14,050 nucleotides of DNA from an uncultured Treponema sp. GTDB taxonomy: Bacteria > Spirochaetota > Spirochaetia > Treponematales > Treponemataceae. Shown one piece after another: positions 7,281 to 14,050 of this stretch. Where the stretch lies: NCBI GenBank assembly GCA_937885235.1, contig CAKZZK010000123.1, positions 1 to 14,050 on the forward strand, in the 5' to 3' direction. The notes under the pieces are model-generated. The model was not told where the DNA came from. It did not search any database and was given only the letters and a program-made list of their open reading frames with translations. The position numbers and the translations under genes are program-made. Position 1 is the first letter of the stretch, and every line of letters begins with the position of its first letter.

Positions 7281-8354
7281 TTACGAGAACCTTCCCTTAA
7301 AATCCAGCGTAGAGCAGGACTCCATAGGCAGTCGTACCACCTTGCCCGTAGCCGCGGATTTATATATGGCAAGCACTAGCTCCAATGCCCGCCTTCCCGC
7401 TTCGGCATTCACATATGGCTCCCTGTTATCCCGAATCGCCTCTATCATATCCTTATAAAGTGGCGTATGCCCGTAACCGTACACGTTTGGCGGGTTTTCA
7501 TGAAATCTGGCTTTTACCTCCGCAGGATCGTCCAGCATATCCGAAAAACGCCATTCTTCGATAATATTCACAGACTGCCCGCCGGCCTTTACCGTCCCCT
7601 TTTCCCCAAAAAGATACAAGGTCTCCTCCAGATTTTTCGGATAAATATCCGTCGTTCCCTCTATAATTCCGTAGCCGCCGTTTGCAAACCGGATAATCGC
7701 AATCCCCAGATCCTCCGCTTCGATATACGGGTGATTCAGCCTGTCCGTCATACCTGCCACCTCTATGACCTCATCCCCCAGCATCCAACGCAGCAAATCG
7801 ATATTATGAATGCACTGATTCATTAATGCGCCGCCATCCTGTTCCCATGTGCCTCTCCAGCCTGCCCGGTGATAGTATTCATAATCCCTGCACCAACGAA
7901 TATGTGCAGTTCCGTAAAAGATACGACCAAATCTTCCCTTATCCACCGCTTCTCTTATCTTTTGCACCGACTTATTGAAGCGGTTTTGATGATTGGCGCA
8001 TACTTTCCGATTTTTTTCCTTCGCTCGTTGAATAATCCTGTCCGCGTCAAAAAGCGAAAGCGCGATAGGCTTTTCTATAATTACATGACAGTCTGCATCC
8101 AAACAATCCAAGGCAATTTCCGCATGTTTCCCAGACTCCGTGGCAATCGCCACCAATTCCGGTCTTTCCTTTTCCAGCATTTCCCTATAATTCGTATATG
8201 TTGAAATAGATGCGGGAAGTTCAAGCTTCTTTATCTTATCAGTCATACAGCTTTCATCTGTATCACAAAGCGCAACAATATCAAGAGCGTTCGCCTTTGC
8301 CGCTACAATATGGTTCGGCGATATCCTGCCGCAGCCGATCAATGCGTATCTCAT
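7281..8354 (-). CDS. wlbA: UDP-N-acetylglucosaminuronate 3-dehydrogenase, Gfo/Idh/MocA family (WlbA/WbpB-like)
   Basis: This 357-residue NAD-dependent oxidoreductase has a Rossmann N-terminus (YALIGCGRISPNH, 3-15), the family's E-K-P motif at 94-96 and NHQNRFNKSV at 121-130. The WlbA-specific stretch WRGTWEQDGGALMNQCIHN (166-184) contains the His183 and Asp186 pair expected at the active site. It oxidises C3 of UDP-GlcNAcA to the 3-keto sugar; in known systems the NADH is recycled with 2-oxoglutarate. It is the first of three consecutive pathway genes. AAGGAGG stands four bases before the ATG, a strong though tightly spaced site. The UDP-GlcNAc 6-dehydrogenase that would make its substrate is not in the window. 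Confidence 0.92.
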   Translation of the reverse strand: MRYALIGCGRISPNHIVAAKANALDIVALCDTDESCMTDKIKKLELPASISTYTNYREMLEKERPELVAIATESGKHAEIALDCLDADCHVIIEKPIALSLFDADRIIQRAKEKNRKVCANHQNRFNKSVQKIREAVDKGRFGRIFYGTAHIRWCRDYEYYHRAGWRGTWEQDGGALMNQCIHNIDLLRWMLGDEVIEVAGMTDRLNHPYIEAEDLGIAIIRFANGGYGIIEGTTDIYPKNLEETLYLFGEKGTVKAGGQSVNIIEEWRFSDMLDDPAEVKARFHENPPNVYGYGHTPLYKDMIEAIRDNREPYVNAEAGRRALELVLAIYKSAATGKVVRLPMESCSTLDFKGRFS

Positions 8355-8613
8355 CCTGCCTCCTTATACACAAGCTTCACAACCGATCGACAATCTCGCG
8401 TATGGTTTTTTCTTCATATCCAATGCACGACTTGGTTTCAGACTTAATGATACTCCACGTTTTAACTCACCATACGTGAACTCTTATCATACTTCTTAAC
8501 CATTCGACAAATACACACCGTATACAAATTAATCTTCCTATTCTGTGTGCATTCTAACAAGCCAGTATTATCATCTACAAGTCACTATTTTTGAGTCTGA
8601 TTATCTAACATCA
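8355..8613 (-). other. Intergenic gap between the ABC exporter and wlbA
   Basis: No gene of credible length is seen in these 259 bases apart from an unremarkable open stretch of about 40 codons on the minus strand. The wlbA ribosome site lies at its lower edge (8359-8365). I found no convincing terminator hairpin after the ABC gene and no promoter with good -35 and -10 boxes. The gap marks a break between the acylation/export module and the sugar pathway module. Confidence 0.5.
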
Positions 8614-10467
8614 TTACACGCTTTCTGTTATTCTAAACACCTCCTCATGTGACCGCTCCGTAGCGACACCATTAGCAATCTCAAAGATTCTGTCGCACTT
8701 CCTTATTGTCGTCAGTCTGTGTGCGACGATAATAAGCGTTACTTCTCCATGTAACACTTCTATACTTTCCATCACAGCAGCTTCAGTTTCGTTATCTAGT
8801 GCTGCAGTAGCCTCGTCCAATACGATAATCTGTGGTTTCGAATATAGCGCCCTCGCAATAGCAATACGCTGTCTCTGACCACCAGATAGCCTGACCCCCC
8901 GTTCACCAACAAAGGTATCTAAACCCTTGGGCAGGCTCTCAACAAATGACCGCAGCTGTGCTTTTTCCAATGCCGCCCATATTTCCTCATCCTTAATATC
9001 TTGCAATCCGAAAGCAACATTCGCACGTATGGTTTCATCCATTAAATACACACTTTGAGGTACATAACCAACCATCTGTGCCCATACATGCGGCATAGCA
9101 AAAATATCTTTATCATCTATATATACATACCCTTCCTGTGGTTTTAACAATCCCAAAAGTATATCTATTACCGTTGACTTTCCAGCTCCTGATGTTCCTA
9201 TTAGCCCAATTGCTTCGCCTTTATGAATCGTCAAATTAAAATCTTGCAATACCGGGCAAATTTGATTTTGGTACTTCCATTCCACCCCAGAAAACTCAAT
9301 TTTGAACTCAACTTTGCCAATCCATTTTGCATTTTTAACAGGATCTTTTTCTAGTTCCTGATAGAATCCATTTTTACCTACAGCCTGTGCCGAAGAAACA
9401 TAATGTGACATCTCTGCATCATATTGTCGTACCTCTATGATGTTTTGATATACCTCTTTTTGCTGTAACCTGTAATAAACAATAGAATTAATTCGGCTAA
9501 TAATTTTTCCAATAGAAGGCAATATTTTGAATGCTGCCATTGCAAATACAGCCAACTTGGGTATAAAAGTTTCCAGCCCTGTATTAAACAATATCAAGCG
9601 AAAGATTATAACTCCTATAATCGCTGATACGCATACACTCTCAATGCATCGGTTTGGTGCTGCATTCAATGTAGTATATACTAATTGGCATCTGCTGGTT
9701 TCCTCAGAAGCTTTTTCATAAGAATTAATAAATATTTCCTCTCTCTTTGTAACATAAATATCTTTTATGCCACCTATAATATTTAACAAACTTTTATATT
9801 TTTTATAATTGGCATTACTATTTGCTATACCAGCCCTTTTGAGTACTGGCTTAAAAGAAAAAATAATAAAATACATTGTCAATAGCATAATTAAAAGTAT
9901 ACATAACGCCGTGAAACAATCTGCATAAATAAGATATGACGCAATCAAGAAAATAGTTATACTATCTGTAGCCAACGCGATCAAAGACTCTATAATACTG
10001 AAAAATGCCGCAATAGATGTATTAAACAATCTTAAAATAATACCACTATCTATAGTAAGAAAAAAGGAATATGGCCTTTTCATCAGAGAACGCATCATAT
10101 CTACAGATAACTCTCTTTGTAACCTAGTAGCATACTTTACTTGGTAGTAGCCTGCAAACAAAATAAATATATTTTTAAAAATATATAAGGATGCAATCAA
10201 AATACCAAGCAAAATCAGTAAAGAAGTACTGTCACTAATTCTAAATATAGAACATAAAAACTTAATATAACTTTTATTCATAAGTTCTTCTGAATTTAAG
10301 ATGGCCTGTATAAAAGGCAAAATAACGCCTACACCCATAAATTCTAGCACGGACGTAGAAATAATAGACAAAAAAACCAAAATAAGCTGTTTTTTTTGTC
10401 CTGTGCTTAATATACAAAACGCTTCTTTAACAACCTCCCAAAATAATTTAATATTCCTAAGCATCAC
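8614..10467 (-). CDS. ABC exporter with fused membrane and ATPase domains (possible lipid-linked oligosaccharide flippase)
   Basis: This 617-residue half-transporter has about six membrane helices in residues 25-330 and a C-terminal ATPase domain. That domain has Walker A GTSGAGKS (424-431), Q-loop near VPQSVYL (469-475), signature LSGGQ (527-531), Walker B IIVLDEA (547-553) and the switch His in VAHRL (581-585). MsbA/PglK-type exporters of this layout move lipid-linked sugars or lipids across the inner membrane using ATP. Inside a polysaccharide locus, with no Wzx flippase in view, a flippase role is plausible but unproven; a peptide or lipid substrate is possible. The first codon is GTG (10465-10467) directly followed by ATG, and either may be used; AAGGAAA lies just upstream. 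It starts 25 bases after the SGNH gene. Domains appear intact. Confidence 0.88.
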   Translation of the reverse strand: MMLRNIKLFWEVVKEAFCILSTGQKKQLILVFLSIISTSVLEFMGVGVILPFIQAILNSEELMNKSYIKFLCSIFRISDSTSLLILLGILIASLYIFKNIFILFAGYYQVKYATRLQRELSVDMMRSLMKRPYSFFLTIDSGIILRLFNTSIAAFFSIIESLIALATDSITIFLIASYLIYADCFTALCILLIMLLTMYFIIFSFKPVLKRAGIANSNANYKKYKSLLNIIGGIKDIYVTKREEIFINSYEKASEETSRCQLVYTTLNAAPNRCIESVCVSAIIGVIIFRLILFNTGLETFIPKLAVFAMAAFKILPSIGKIISRINSIVYYRLQQKEVYQNIIEVRQYDAEMSHYVSSAQAVGKNGFYQELEKDPVKNAKWIGKVEFKIEFSGVEWKYQNQICPVLQDFNLTIHKGEAIGLIGTSGAGKSTVIDILLGLLKPQEGYVYIDDKDIFAMPHVWAQMVGYVPQSVYLMDETIRANVAFGLQDIKDEEIWAALEKAQLRSFVESLPKGLDTFVGERGVRLSGGQRQRIAIARALYSKPQIIVLDEATAALDNETEAAVMESIEVLHGEVTLIIVAHRLTTIRKCDRIFEIANGVATERSHEEVFRITESV

Positions 10468-10492
10468 GCCGATTTCCTTCCATGTACTTTAT

Positions 10493-11956
10493 CTAATACA
10501 ACCTTATATCGCTATAAAAACACTTATCCTGTTTAAACAGAATTTCCACTTCTGGAACCAACCGTGAAAAATCAATGACATATAAATGCTGCTCTCCGTC
10601 TCTTATCAACTCTACATGCTGTAGTTCCTCTCCCAATACATCTGTAACTATTACTTCTGATATATCACCTTCTGTCGACACTGCTTTAAATACGCAGTAA
10701 TTATATCCTTTATCATGCTCGGTTGACAAAGAAAAAAAATTCTGTTTCCCAATAATGGTAACGAATTTTGTACTATCAACTACCACATCTGCATGTTCGT
10801 CGATAAATAAAGGCTCTGCCCCTGTCAATTCCTCATTCAAAAGTGCTGCCGCATATAAATCTGCTTCATAATCTGGCTGATCAAGTATCTCACCATAATT
10901 GTAACATGAATAGAAATCATATTCGTCCTGTATATAATCTCTGTAGTTATTCTCCGTTAATTGATACTTGGTCTCTTTCATCCACTTAAGTATTAAACTG
11001 TTGATCCAGCTTCCATAATGAGCACTATCTTTATAGTTGTTCAAATCGGTTATGATATCAAATCGATTATTAAACGAAAAAAGATGTATATTTTGGTGAG
11101 AAACCAATAGTTCTATCATGTATTGCTCAGCATCTACATACTTTTGAATTTCTCCTTGCTCTTTATATGTATTCCAACTGACTATACTATATGGAGGAAA
11201 GAAATAATAAAACTCTACACTTGGATATCTTTCTGCAATACTCACGACATTTTGCGTTACCGCCTTTCTCATTAGAGCTTTTTCCTCATCTGTTAGAACT
11301 TTCTGAGCATCCGCTCCTTTTATTTCTAATCCCTCCTTACAAACTTCCTTTACTCCAAATCGTATTCCTACTCCTTCCTGCCACCTTGCATAATCATCAA
11401 ACTCTGTTATACCTGCTTTATAATTACTTTGCACTGTGCTATAAAGCATCTTCACAACGCGCTTTACCGTACTTGCATTAAGCAAATATTTCACATCATT
11501 AAATAGATTATGATCATATAGGTATGTAGGATATTCCCCAAGATCAAATCGCATTGCATCAGCCTCAAAAAAATTCGTCCACCCCATATCTAAGCCCCGA
11601 ATAACCATTTTAATATTCGGGTTATATCTGAGTGCAGTTTCAACAATGCCGTTGACCTCCTTAAAACTTCCCCCACTAAAAGGTACCTTTACAAAGTGCA
11701 GCCCAAACAACATATCAGCTTCAGATGTCAAAAAATTTTCTGTCATAGATGTTCCCGTGATCAATGCATCATACTCAAAGTGCTTTACAATACCGTCATT
11801 TTGACTTCTTTCGTTATCAAGAATAAAATAGTATTTCTCTGTATTTGGCTTATGATAATGAAAAAACGGATCTATCTGGTAATTTACTATTCCTATCATA
11901 CACAATATGCATATTACAGTCATGCCCCAGCTTATCAACCAAACCTTAGCTTTCAT
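10493..11956 (-). CDS. Membrane-anchored SGNH-hydrolase-like partner of the MBOAT acyltransferase
   Basis: This 487-residue protein has one N-terminal membrane segment (about 5-25) and a long extracytoplasmic part. It shows the SGNH elements: ITGTSM (66-71) with the likely nucleophile Ser70, a block SGGSFKEVNG (94-103), FFPPYS (252-257), and YKDSAHYG (308-315), whose Asp310 and His313 form the D-x-x-H pair. AlgJ/AlgX, PatB and DltD have this layout and take the acyl group exported by an MBOAT protein to place it on a polymer outside the membrane; its position right after the MBOAT gene fits that role. The ATG at 11954-11956 is chosen because AGGAG precedes it by four bases; an in-frame TTG at 11992 overlaps the MBOAT stop. 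Overall similarity to named families is weak, so the precise reaction is inferred. Confidence 0.75.
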   Translation of the reverse strand: MKAKVWLISWGMTVICILCMIGIVNYQIDPFFHYHKPNTEKYYFILDNERSQNDGIVKHFEYDALITGTSMTENFLTSEADMLFGLHFVKVPFSGGSFKEVNGIVETALRYNPNIKMVIRGLDMGWTNFFEADAMRFDLGEYPTYLYDHNLFNDVKYLLNASTVKRVVKMLYSTVQSNYKAGITEFDDYARWQEGVGIRFGVKEVCKEGLEIKGADAQKVLTDEEKALMRKAVTQNVVSIAERYPSVEFYYFFPPYSIVSWNTYKEQGEIQKYVDAEQYMIELLVSHQNIHLFSFNNRFDIITDLNNYKDSAHYGSWINSLILKWMKETKYQLTENNYRDYIQDEYDFYSCYNYGEILDQPDYEADLYAAALLNEELTGAEPLFIDEHADVVVDSTKFVTIIGKQNFFSLSTEHDKGYNYCVFKAVSTEGDISEVIVTDVLGEELQHVELIRDGEQHLYVIDFSRLVPEVEILFKQDKCFYSDIRLY

Positions 11957-11960
11957 GTTT

Positions 11961-11965
11961 CTCCT
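11961..11965 (-). promoter_or_regulatory. Ribosome binding site fixing the ATG start of the SGNH-like gene
   Basis: AGGAG stands four bases before the ATG at 11954-11956, in the gap after the MBOAT stop. It gives this gene its own translation start, so it need not depend on the MBOAT frame. Confidence 0.75.
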
Positions 11966-11988
11966 CACAGTTTCCTTAGATTTCCAAA

Positions 11989-13435
11989 TCAAAATCCATA
12001 ATATACAAAAATTGATTCACTGCTAAGTAAAAGTACCCCACACACAAATACAGCAATGGAAGTAAACAAAGATATAATGCCTAACTTTTCTGCCCTTTTA
12101 TAAGTATTTTCCGGAAGTAAACATAATATAAACATCATAAAAATAAACAGGACAACGACCTGCACATGTGCATTCCCAATCTGAAGTATTTTGAGAATCT
12201 TTATAAGAAAAACATTCACGGAAACCTCAAAAGTTTTTATCAATTCCGTACTAATATGTCCATCCTGCATGGACAGGATTCTCAAAAGAATTTGAATCCA
12301 TTCTGATATGGATTTCGCGCTAAAAAGCAGCCACAATATACTTATCTCTGCAAAGGTAACGGCCCACCGAATCGGTATGAATATCTTTTCCAAAGTCTTC
12401 TCAAATGCCCTGTCCATACAGCTTAACAAACCGTGACCCCCCCCCCCACAGAAGGAACGTCCAATTATCCCCATGCCATAATCCGCTTAGTATGAATATG
12501 ATCATAACATTGATATATGTATGTAGCTTGCCTTTCTTGGAACCGCCAAGAGGATAATATACATACTTTGTAAAAAAATCGGTCAAAGAAATGTGCCATC
12601 TTTTCCAAAATTCACGAATTGATACAGCCTTGTACGGTAAATTAAAATTGATTGGCAGTTTAATATTCATCATCAACGCCGTTCCGGCAGCCATATCGCT
12701 ATAACCGCTGAAATCAAAATAAATTTCGAAAGTGTAACAAAGCAGTAATATCAAAAGATCTGCTGACGTCGCTTCACTCATATTCTCATAAACCCAAGTT
12801 ACCGCCATTGCGCATTGATCTGCTATCCACACCTTTTTGATTAAACCAAAACTGAATAATTGAATGCCTTTACAGATATTATATGGTTCTGGTTTTCTGT
12901 TTACGGGATCGTTTAGCTGTGAAAGGAAATTTACCGGTTCTGTCAATGGTCCCATAAGCAATTTGGGGAAGTATAAAATATAAGCAAGATAGTCAACTAA
13001 ATTACCTTCGGAAAGTTCTTTCCTGTAAACAGCGACGAGATATGCTACCTGCTGAAAGGTGTAAAAAGAAATACCAAGTGGAAGAATGATGTTTCGATAA
13101 TCCCATTCTTTCCCTATTACCGCACTTATATTCTGTCCAAAAAAATTATAATATTTAAAATATAAAAGAAGTGAAATATTAACTGCAACAGACATGTATA
13201 ATAGTATTCTATTTTTTACGCACCTTCTATTAATCAGGTAAATAAATAAATAATTGATCGCAAGGCTAATTCCCAGATAAATAAGCATATGTACTCTGCC
13301 AAATGCATAAAACATAATACTGGCAGAAATCAGTACAAACTTCCCACACAGCACAGATATCTTATTTGCACCAAAATACAAAATCAGGAATATCGGGAAA
13401 AAAAACAATAAAAAAAAATAAGAATTAAATTGCAT
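11989..13435 (-). CDS. MBOAT (AlgI/DltB/PatA-type) O-acyltransferase, out of frame at a G11 tract (probable phase-variable OFF copy)
   Basis: The first 330 residues are a classic MBOAT: multiple membrane helices, LPLGISFYTFQQVAY (118-132), FPKLLMGPL (156-164), YFDFSGYSDMA (239-249), FWKRWHISLT (276-285) and SGLWHG (317-322), with His321 the invariant active-site residue. Nine residues later the gene meets eleven G's, shifts frame, and stops after SRFVKLYGQGI. The downstream frame (12474 to 11989) continues as GHGLLSCMDR and ends with the helices and aromatic C-terminus usual for AlgI. Removing one G (G10) gives 481 residues and the sequence WGGGHG, matching the family's W-G-x-x-H-G spacing. 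Such proteins move acyl groups across the membrane for a partner transferase, here the next gene. The ATG at 13433-13435 has GGAG nine bases upstream; I prefer it to an in-frame TTG at 13450. Otherwise intact, so a switch is likelier than decay; a homopolymer sequencing error must be excluded. Confidence 0.88.
12437..12447 (-). repeat. G11 homopolymer tract within MBOAT gene (candidate contingency tract)
   Basis: There are eleven consecutive C's on the plus strand (G's in the coding strand), in a strongly AT-rich gene. The upstream frame reads CTG TGG GGG GGG GGG TCA CGG and soon ends. The downstream frame needs TGG GGG GGG GGT CAC GGT, which tract lengths 7, 10 or 13 provide; only 10 gives the family spacing between the W-G and H-G pairs. 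Confidence 0.92.
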
Positions 13436-13513
13436 AAAAAAATTCTCCAAACATCATTATTTTAAAAAATTCGCCCTGTACAGAGACCAATTGACATATT
13501 AAGTTTTTTTCTT

Positions 13514-13602
13514 AAAAAATTAGAATTTGCAACTCCACTACATGGTTCCTATCCCGACCATGTCATTTCTTTCTTGCTTGAGAAGGGCATTTCTAATTTT
13601 TT
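13514..13602 (-). repeat. Nested inverted repeat in the MBOAT leader
   Basis: The outer arms at 13514-13530 and 13587-13602 share a perfect 12-base core (AAAAAATTAGAA against TTCTAATTTTTT), and their inner ends (TTTGC, GCAT) are near matches. Inside them is a perfect 7-base stem, ACATGGT (13540-13546) with ACCATGT (13557-13563), around a 10-base loop. In the minus-strand transcript the distal outer arm ends in six U's. That recalls an A-tract/U-tract terminator, though the outer stem is AT-rich and the middle is poorly paired. Confidence 0.6.
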
Positions 13603-13645
13603 CAGTCACACTACTGCCCGCCAAAGCATAAGAACCCTTGTTTCA

Positions 13646-13674
13646 CTTTTAATGATTTTCTAGAGAAATGTCAA
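13646..13674 (-). promoter_or_regulatory. Candidate sigma-70-type promoter for the MBOAT operon
   Basis: On the minus strand a perfect TTGACA (13669-13674) is followed by a 17-base spacer and TAAAAG (13646-13651, 4 of 6 to TATAAT). Transcription would begin near 13639 and produce a leader of about 200 bases before the MBOAT ATG. The ideal -35 box and spacing are good, the -10 box is mediocre, and no activator site is recognised. Confidence 0.45.
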
Positions 13675-13871
13675 TAAACACAAATACTGTCTGATTTTTT
13701 GATATCACATAATTCCAAATTATATGCTTTAGATAAACTTACACAAGCATATCCACTTTTTCTATTAAGACTACCCCCTTCATTACATATGATTCTCTTC
13801 GATTTTATCAGAATCCTCCCTGTTCTTCTATATTCCTGCTCACATCAAAAAGCACATGAGATAAACATATA

Positions 13872-14050
13872 CTACCACTCCGGCGAGAATTCCTTGCCAA
13901 CCTGAATAAAGGAAGTCTGCAAGTTCCAGTTGCAATGCGATGACTGATAACATCTTTTACAGGTCGCGTCCATATTTCGGGAATCATTTACAATTCTGCG
14001 ATATCTTTGATATTCGTCCGCATTCCACATATCCATAAAATCTTTCCCCA
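13872..14050 (-). CDS. Radical SAM protein, C-terminal SPASM-like segment only (runs off window)
   Basis: The final 58 codons of a gene entering from beyond the window end at the TAG 13872-13874. The peptide begins GKDFMDMWNADEYQRYRRIV and continues to DATCKRCYQSSHCNWN. The W-N-x3-Y-x2-YR block followed by C-x2-C and a third Cys is the usual C-terminal pattern of SPASM-type radical SAM proteins, whose cysteines bind an auxiliary iron-sulphur cluster. Only Cys30, Cys33 and Cys39 of such a set are visible. The catalytic CxxxCxxC domain is outside the window, so the reaction cannot be named. The gene has the same orientation as the locus but is separated from the MBOAT gene by a leader with its own candidate promoter. 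Confidence 0.7.
   Translation of the reverse strand, partial: GKDFMDMWNADEYQRYRRIVNDSRNMDATCKRCYQSSHCNWNLQTSFIQVGKEFSPEW

Larger units (their letters stand above)
13436..13871 (-). other. Non-coding leader region before the MBOAT operon
   Basis: No gene is seen in these 436 bases. From high to low coordinates they hold a weak hairpin without a T run just after the radical SAM stop (about 13838-13859), an imperfect GATTCT/AGAATC inverted repeat near 13790-13814, the candidate promoter at 13646-13674, the nested inverted repeat at 13514-13602, a TTAAG-A7-CTTAA hairpin at 13499-13515 and the MBOAT ribosome site GGAG (13445-13448). The predicted transcript would carry a leader of about 200 bases, long enough for RNA-level control. 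Confidence 0.55.

Noticed and set aside
7211..7372. N-terminal extension of the wlbC frame (54 residues).
   Set aside because: It overlaps the wlbA coding region, resembles no family N-terminus, and the GTG at 7210 has a strong ribosome site.
8895..8900. G6 run in the ABC transporter just before the LSGGQ signature, as a third possible switch.
   Set aside because: It encodes the conserved GERGVRLSGGQ motif in frame, and six bases is short for high-rate slippage.
13398..13418. A8 and A9 runs (T runs in the coding strand) near the MBOAT N-terminus, and an A8 run in the ABC gene at 10390-10397.
   Set aside because: They encode Phe/Leu-rich membrane helix or Lys codons in AT-rich genes, are in frame here, and are common by chance at this composition.
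13607..13618. Minus-strand GGCAGTAGTGTG in the MBOAT leader, 10 of 12 to the ops element GGCGGTAGCGTG of RfaH-controlled sugar operons.
   Set aside because: A 10 of 12 match is expected about once by chance in both strands of a window this size, and RfaH/ops is a Gram-negative system. Only its position in a leader is suggestive.
13553..13650. A minus-strand open stretch ending RNALLKQERNDMVGIGTM, vaguely like part of a photolyase-type (SPL) radical SAM protein.
   Set aside because: It is only about 34 codons with no start site, overlaps the inverted repeat and lacks the diagnostic continuation; too short to support.

Overview
All genes in this window lie on the minus strand and form part of a surface-polysaccharide (capsule, exopolysaccharide or O-antigen-like) biosynthesis locus. 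The purine-rich Shine-Dalgarno sites (AAGGAGG, AGGAG), the moderate to low GC and the gene mix suggest a Bacillota bacterium, perhaps an anaerobic Clostridia/Lachnospiraceae-type organism. That is inference; no ribosomal or taxonomic marker is present.

In transcription order (high to low coordinates) the window begins with the C-terminal end of a SPASM-type radical SAM protein (13872-14050). A 436-base leader follows, with a candidate promoter (13646-13674) and a nested inverted repeat (13514-13602). Next is an acylation and export module: an MBOAT acyltransferase (13435-11989), an SGNH-type membrane-anchored partner (11956-10493) and an ABC exporter that may be a lipid-oligosaccharide flippase (10467-8614). 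After a 259-base gap come three genes of the UDP-2,3-diacetamido-uronic acid pathway: wlbA/wbpB dehydrogenase, wlbC/wbpE aminotransferase and wlbB/wbpD acetyltransferase. A family 2 glycosyltransferase follows. A second gap carries a good candidate promoter (4266-4294), then an acyltransferase-3 gene, an AsnB-like amidotransferase, a family 11 (fucosyltransferase-type) glycosyltransferase and the start of another family 2 glycosyltransferase that runs off the window.

The most striking feature is a pair of long poly-G tracts inside the two unrelated membrane acyltransferase genes: G9 in the acyltransferase-3 gene (3622-3630) and G11 in the MBOAT gene (12437-12447). Both genes are otherwise intact, and each is out of frame by exactly one G. 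Removing one G restores a 342-residue acyltransferase-3 and a 481-residue MBOAT, and in the MBOAT it restores the family's W-G-x-x-H-G spacing exactly. This looks like two independent contingency (phase-variable) switches for polysaccharide O-acylation, both OFF in this copy, giving up to four acylation states.

A working model, inferred: WlbA, WlbC and WlbB make a diacetamido-uronic acid nucleotide sugar, AsnB may amidate its carboxylate, the glycosyltransferases (including a possible fucosyltransferase) assemble the repeat, the ABC protein flips or exports it, and two switchable acyltransferases decorate it. The UDP-GlcNAc 6-dehydrogenase, any C2 epimerase, the initiating transferase and the polymerase are not in the window. 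Composition is mosaic: the asnB and lower part is visibly GC-richer than the AT-rich acyltransferase genes, suggesting assembly from segments of different origin.
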